Shown: piece by piece, positions 60,362 through 64,000 of the stretch
Layout: each line of letters opens with the position of its first letter
How positions within the stretch are numbered: the first letter of the stretch is position 1
DNA from: VRUE01 sp963729995
GTDB taxonomy: Bacteria > Actinomycetota > Thermoleophilia > Solirubrobacterales > 70-9
Direction: 5' to 3'
Assembly: GCA_963729995.1 (NCBI GenBank)
Contig: CAVSPF010000005.1
Coordinates: 1 to 64,000, forward strand
Length of the DNA stretch: 64,000 nucleotides
Notes under the pieces: generated by a model
Database searches by the model: none
The model's input: only the letters and a program-made list of their open reading frames with translations
What the model was told of the DNA's origin: nothing
Translations under genes and position numbers: made by a program

Positions 60362-61366
60362 CTACACAGGGTGTCCCTGGTTAGCACTGCGAAGTCCTGG
60401 GCGAGCAGACAAAAAGCGCCGGTAGCGCTCCTTCTGCCAAGGGCTTGGGTCGGCGTCCACCGCCGCGCGCACCTTGACCGGCAACCCCTCGTCGGTCCGC
60501 ATCGCCAGCGGCGCCAGAAGGCGCCACGCCGCGAGCGCAGCTTCCTCACCGCGGTGGGCGAGGGAGTAGAGGACGTGGGCGGCGTAGTCGGCGAGCTGTA
60601 GGCCGGCGTCCTCATCTGATCGGGGTGTGCGGAGGCCACCGGACAAGATTCGATCAGTCGCGACCCGTTTCTCTTCACCGATCCCGTTTCGCCGGTAGAA
60701 AGGGTGATCTGCGGGCCACTCTCCCGGAACGACGAGTTCGGTGCGGGTGTCGGCGGCGAAAATCGGCCCCACGACGTCGCGTAGGGCTTCGCCGGCCTTG
60801 CCGGGGTTCGCGCCCTCCCGCGGATCGACAGCGATGTCGAAGCTCCAGCTCTCCGCGGGTGGAAGCAGCGTCGTGTAGCCGATTGCGCCTGCCGAGAGCG
60901 CCCGGGCCAGAAGCCAGGGCATCAGGACCGCGTACTGAAAGAAGTCGGGTGCTGAAATGTGACGTTGGTTGTGAAAGCGGGTGCGCAGCCGCGCGATCGC
61001 CGCGCTTTTGCTCGGGTCGCCGGCCGCTGTCTTTGAAGCCGCGGCGGACCGCTCGAACTCGGCGACCTGGGCGGCGCGATGCGCACGCTGCGCCTTGGGG
61101 CCGAAGATCTCCGAGTCGCTGATGATGCCAACGAGGCGTAGGTCCGCGTCGACGAAGAACCCCGCGACCTCGAGCAACTGCCCCTCGTCCATTTCGCCTG
61201 CCTTGAGCTCACGGGGCATCTCCCAGTCGTGCCTTTTTTCGGCGACGAATTCCTCGACGGCGGCGACCTTGGAGTCCGGATAGACGACTGCCGCCACTAC
61301 GCAGAGTGCGAGCGGAGAGGCGCTCTTGAAGCTGAACTGACCGGCCTCATCAATGCGGATCTTCAC
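60362..61366 (-). CDS. DUF3800 domain protein
   Basis: 334 residues, GTG start. The opening MKIRIDEAGQFSF matches the family's Y-x-D-E-S/A-G-x-F strand with its first acidic residue, and the distal motif is EDAGLQLADYAAHVLY; FDIAVDPRE may supply another acidic residue. DUF3800 proteins have an RNase H-like fold and are frequent on prophages and defence islands; nuclease activity is presumed, not shown for this member. It is divergent from the HEPN-like gene (73 bases between starts). Confidence 0.75.
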   Translation of the reverse strand: MKIRIDEAGQFSFKSASPLALCVVAAVVYPDSKVAAVEEFVAEKRHDWEMPRELKAGEMDEGQLLEVAGFFVDADLRLVGIISDSEIFGPKAQRAHRAAQVAEFERSAAASKTAAGDPSKSAAIARLRTRFHNQRHISAPDFFQYAVLMPWLLARALSAGAIGYTTLLPPAESWSFDIAVDPREGANPGKAGEALRDVVGPIFAADTRTELVVPGEWPADHPFYRRNGIGEEKRVATDRILSGGLRTPRSDEDAGLQLADYAAHVLYSLAHRGEEAALAAWRLLAPLAMRTDEGLPVKVRAAVDADPSPWQKERYRRFLSARPGLRSANQGHPV

Positions 61367-61439
61367 CAGCCGATGATTACAGCGGACCCTCTGCTGGTGG
61401 CACCCGTCGGGCGTCCGTTCATCGTGCCATCTTCAGGAC

Positions 61440-62615
61440 ATGAGCAACGATCTCTTCGGTCTTGAGCGCTCCGGCTTCGCGGCCCAAGTGATGGAGTTGG
61501 CGAGGGCCGAGCGACCCTCGCGGCGCGAGGGCGAGCGACTCTTCGGTGAGCTGTTGGGCCGGATTGAGACGGCGCCGCCCGATCGCTTCGGCGAACTCTT
61601 CGCGTCCCCGGCCGTGCTGCGCTACCTGACCGAACACCTCATTAACGGTTATCTGCGCTTCCCGCTCGACGTCGGTTGGGCTCCGAAGAGCGCGCGCAGC
61701 TTCATCCGCGTGCGCGCGCTCAGCGCGCTCGGGCGCTACCCGAACGCCAACGTCACCTGCCATCGCGGCGCCTACCGTATTCACCGCGGACGGCCTTACT
61801 TGGTCAGCGAGATCTCGCCCCGCGAGGAGGTGAAGTGGAGCTATGGCTCAGAGCTCGCCGACTGGTCGCGCCAGGAGGTGCGAATGGCTACGGCGATCTC
61901 CTGCGCGGAGTCGGGCGGCTTCAACGCCTATATCAGCTCGAGCGCTTTCGACCTCCCCGACGAGGTTCTCGCCTGTGCCGAGCGTCGCACAGATCGCGTC
62001 GACTTCGCCCTGGAGTGCGCCGTGTTGGTCAGCGAAGCCTGGAATCGATCCGCCATCAGTCGCGGTTACTCGACCCAGACCGCAGCCCCTGTCTTCGAGT
62101 TCGCCGACTACCGCGACCACATCGCCGGGGCACGGCGGCTCTTTGCCGGCTTTCGGGTCTCCAGCCCCCTGCTCCTGCGAACCGCTGGCCACTACCTGAA
62201 GGCGTCGATGCTGTGGGCGACTGACGGCTTCCGCGAAGACGCCCTCGCCAACCTGCTCTTCGCCCTCGAAGGGTGCATGCTGCTCTTTCAAGAGGGCAAC
62301 GGCGCCCAGACTGAGCGGCTCGACCGTCCCCTGCTCACCGAGATCTTCCGGCGCACCTACTTGCATGGAGAGAGCACCATGCACTTCGTCGAAGAGGGCC
62401 TCGGCTGGGGAGCGCGCCGCGCGCAGATCATCCATCCCCAACTCGCAACCGAGAACGGCTGGAAGCCGCTGATCTTCGGCGAGGATTACTACCTCTTCGA
62501 CAAGATGGTGCGTGCCCTGCTCACCTACCTGATCAGCGGGCGCAGCTTCGAGGACTACGAGTTGGCCGAAGGATCGTCGCGGTTCGAAGCGGGGTGTTCA
62601 CCGCCAGACCATTGA
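61440..62615 (+). CDS. Protein with a C-terminal HEPN-type RNase-like motif
   Basis: 391 residues. The C-terminal third is helical and carries GWGARRAQIIHPQ, an R-x4-H motif (about 327-332) in the position and context of Apea-like HEPN domains, whose Arg and His cut RNA. The N-terminal 300 residues include a segment YPNANVTCHRGAYRIHRGRPYLVSEISPREEV that I do not recognise, with beta character, and may be the sensor. HEPN proteins often act in abortive infection or toxin-antitoxin pairs. The divergent DUF3800 gene shares its promoter region. Confidence 0.65.
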   Translation: MSNDLFGLERSGFAAQVMELARAERPSRREGERLFGELLGRIETAPPDRFGELFASPAVLRYLTEHLINGYLRFPLDVGWAPKSARSFIRVRALSALGRYPNANVTCHRGAYRIHRGRPYLVSEISPREEVKWSYGSELADWSRQEVRMATAISCAESGGFNAYISSSAFDLPDEVLACAERRTDRVDFALECAVLVSEAWNRSAISRGYSTQTAAPVFEFADYRDHIAGARRLFAGFRVSSPLLLRTAGHYLKASMLWATDGFREDALANLLFALEGCMLLFQEGNGAQTERLDRPLLTEIFRRTYLHGESTMHFVEEGLGWGARRAQIIHPQLATENGWKPLIFGEDYYLFDKMVRALLTYLISGRSFEDYELAEGSSRFEAGCSPPDH

Positions 62616-62631
62616 CCCGGTAGGCCGACCG

Positions 62632-63297
62632 TCACGCTCGCTCCCACAGAACTGCCTCTACTTCACCTCCACACCGGCGCCGCTCGACCCGAATCGTCAG
62701 ATCTGTAATATCGGGAATGCCACGTTCGACCGCTAGCTCAATGATGGCGCTTTTGCCGCGGGCTCGCCGACGCTCCTCGAACGGATAGTCAGCCACTGGT
62801 AGAAACGTCTTTGATCCACGGGGTTGGGGCTTGTAGAGGGTACTTCCTGAGTTAATAGGTGACAGCCGCACACGCTTAAGATGGCGCTGTAGTAGAAGAT
62901 CAGTATCGACGTGAAGAACATCATGTGACTGATCTCGGTACGCATTGGCTCCTAGTAGCGTCTCAAGATGAGGTTCGTCGAGCCAGAAAAATACTCGAGA
63001 GTTGAGCACATCAAGCCACTCCTCCAACGTCATATCCGTAAGACATTGGCGAAGGGACTTCTCGCGCAATGGGATTTGATCCCGTACGATCGCCTCCCCG
63101 TACTCCCCGTGGCACAGGGGAACCGATAAAGGCCTACGCTGCCGAAGAATCGCCGAGCGTACGGGATCCTTAACCTCGTACAAGTCGATTAGAGCATGGG
63201 TAGACAACAGGCCATGCCGCTTGATGCTCTCCCACGAACCCTGTTGGGCCATGTGGTAAAGCGTCGGGTAATGGCGCACGATGTCAGCAGGATCCAT
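62632..63297 (-). CDS. ADP-ribosyltransferase-like protein paired with PurA-like gene (DUF7002-like?)
   Basis: 221 residues from the ATG at 63297, 2 bases after the PurA-like stop (a TTG at 63306 would overlap it). The start reads HYPTLYHMAQQGSWESIKRHGLLSTHALIDLY, resembling the Y-H-x-T...I-x-x-x-G-L-L-S opening of DarT/PARP-fold ADP-ribosyltransferases. Further blocks RQRRPLSVPLCHGEYG, WLDVLNSRVFFWLDEPHLETLL and RVRLSPINSGSTLYKP look conserved. A candidate catalytic Glu is in SAIIELAVERGIPD. The fold is inferred from pattern only; the family name is from memory. Base composition is far less GC-rich than the core. Confidence 0.5.
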   Translation of the reverse strand: MDPADIVRHYPTLYHMAQQGSWESIKRHGLLSTHALIDLYEVKDPVRSAILRQRRPLSVPLCHGEYGEAIVRDQIPLREKSLRQCLTDMTLEEWLDVLNSRVFFWLDEPHLETLLGANAYRDQSHDVLHVDTDLLLQRHLKRVRLSPINSGSTLYKPQPRGSKTFLPVADYPFEERRRARGKSAIIELAVERGIPDITDLTIRVERRRCGGEVEAVLWERA

Positions 63298-63299
63298 GG

Positions 63300-64000
63300 C
63301 TACCAAGCGCGTCGGTCGATCACGCTTCGGACGTGAAAGCGAGTTGATATCAACGAGACGGGAGCCGCCGCTACACGCTCAACCTCCTCGATAAAGCGAA
63401 TAGTTTTGGGGGTGAGCTGATCGAAGCGGCGGGCCTGCCGATTCCTAACGTCGAGATAGTCGACAAAGGTGAGTGCGATGTCGGTTGCGCCATTGATCTC
63501 GGAAGCTTTTCGAAGTAGCTCCCAATCGAACTCTCCGACGCGCCGCTGCTTTTTCGACACCGATCCTTTCTCCACCCGGCGAAGCTCGCCATACGGGATC
63601 TTTGAGCGACGGGAAATCTCTCTCCAGTTGGTGCCCTGAGACATCCAACCTGAGGTTTTACCTTTAGCCGTAGGGCTCTGTACCCGAATGGGATAAGTAC
63701 GACAGACGACTATGACTCGGCGCACTCGACTCGGCGAGATGCCCATCTCAGCGAGACAACCGCTTGCCGTAGTGTCACGGGACGTGACGTGTGGATAGTG
63801 GCCGTGGTAATGGCTTAGGCCAGTGCCCTGCGTACCCTCAACCAGAACGCGGTCTCCGCGAGCGTAGGCATCGACGAGAATCTCATGGGCAGGCGCAATG
63901 AATGGCTTTAGTGGAGCGACGTCGCGCGCAAGCCGCATGTCGGCGCCTCGCTCGAGAATACGACGCGCAGTCGCTGCACCCACGCCTTGCCCAGTTGAGC
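63300..64000 (-). CDS. Adenylosuccinate-synthetase-like protein, N-terminus beyond the window
   Basis: At least 233 residues; the frame stays open to the window edge (STGQGVGAATARR at the right end). PurA-family landmarks: STGQGVG in the place of PurA's S-T-G-K-G-V-G, VLVEGTQGTGLSHYHGHYPHVTSRDTTASGCL for PurA's V-L-F-E-G-A-Q-G and V-T-S-S-N-T-T, and VVCRTYPIRV for K-A-Y-T-T-R-V. The C-terminus PVSLISTRFHVRSVIDRRAW is specific to a divergent branch. PurA makes adenylosuccinate from IMP and aspartate; phage PurZ relatives act on dGMP for 2-aminoadenine DNA. A housekeeping role is unlikely given its divergence, low GC and coupling to an ART-like gene. Confidence 0.7.
   Translation of the reverse strand, partial: STGQGVGAATARRILERGADMRLARDVAPLKPFIAPAHEILVDAYARGDRVLVEGTQGTGLSHYHGHYPHVTSRDTTASGCLAEMGISPSRVRRVIVVCRTYPIRVQSPTAKGKTSGWMSQGTNWREISRRSKIPYGELRRVEKGSVSKKQRRVGEFDWELLRKASEINGATDIALTFVDYLDVRNRQARRFDQLTPKTIRFIEEVERVAAAPVSLISTRFHVRSVIDRRAW

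Noticed and set aside
59848..60678. 276-codon minus-strand frame
   Set aside because: Runs through the three-way-junction palindrome and overlaps the DUF3800 gene in another frame; no motif.

Overview
The window reads as a very GC-rich chromosome segment with tight gene packing, frequent GTG starts and overlapping stop/start codons. The gene set includes a PAC2-family protein, a CcmABC-like cytochrome c cluster fused to haem synthesis, RarA, PolX, DUF1385, SpoIID-like and large secreted proteins, and an iron-sulfur helicase-nuclease. This points to a deep-branching actinobacterium; Thermoleophilia (Solirubrobacterales-like) is my best guess. That placement rests on remembered family patterns, not on a marker search.

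Layout. 1-3.8 kb is an accessory patch of lower GC. It holds a Gabija-like pair in which the OLD-family ATPase/nuclease gene is broken by several frameshifts while the UvrD-like helicase is intact, followed by a scar that cuts into a sigma-factor/zinc-finger gene. 3.9-58.9 kb is mostly core genome: surface protein; a basic protein behind two LexA-type SOS boxes; inositol-phosphatase family; AddB-like helicase-nuclease; PAC2; two half-size TauE proteins; trehalose phosphatase; PolX; polyprenol-phosphate glycosyltransferase; thioredoxin; tautomerase; IleS; SDR; an FAD/Fe-S 2-hydroxyacid oxidase with a benzoylformate-decarboxylase-like partner; ferredoxin; fumarase; aldehyde dehydrogenases; SpoIID-like; YchF; PAP2; BtrH-like; a 943-residue secreted protein; methylmalonyl-CoA epimerase; DUF1385; RarA; then an apparent operon ccmA-ccmB-ccmC-ccmD-hemA-hemC-cobA/hemD-birA that couples haem export and cytochrome c maturation to tetrapyrrole synthesis; a large SF2 helicase; a TlpA-like lipoprotein; NfeD-SPFH-galT.

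58.9 kb to the end looks like a genomic island. A 3' half of a tRNA-Arg(CCU), broken at the anticodon loop, marks its left edge. Inside are a complete tRNA-Arg(CCU), about 1.2 kb of protein-free DNA full of strong hairpins (candidate large structured RNA), a divergent DUF3800 / HEPN-type pair, and a tightly coupled two-gene unit: an adenylosuccinate-synthetase-like enzyme (cut by the window end) and a small protein with an ADP-ribosyltransferase-like opening. These last genes are the best candidates for an undescribed defence or nucleotide-modification system.

A second theme is palindromic DNA. Long, perfect or near-perfect inverted repeats sit in frame inside ileS, across the two stop codons of a convergent gene pair (with a related copy 12.8 kb away), between rarA and an aldehyde dehydrogenase, downstream of rarA, across the hemC stop, and downstream of galT.
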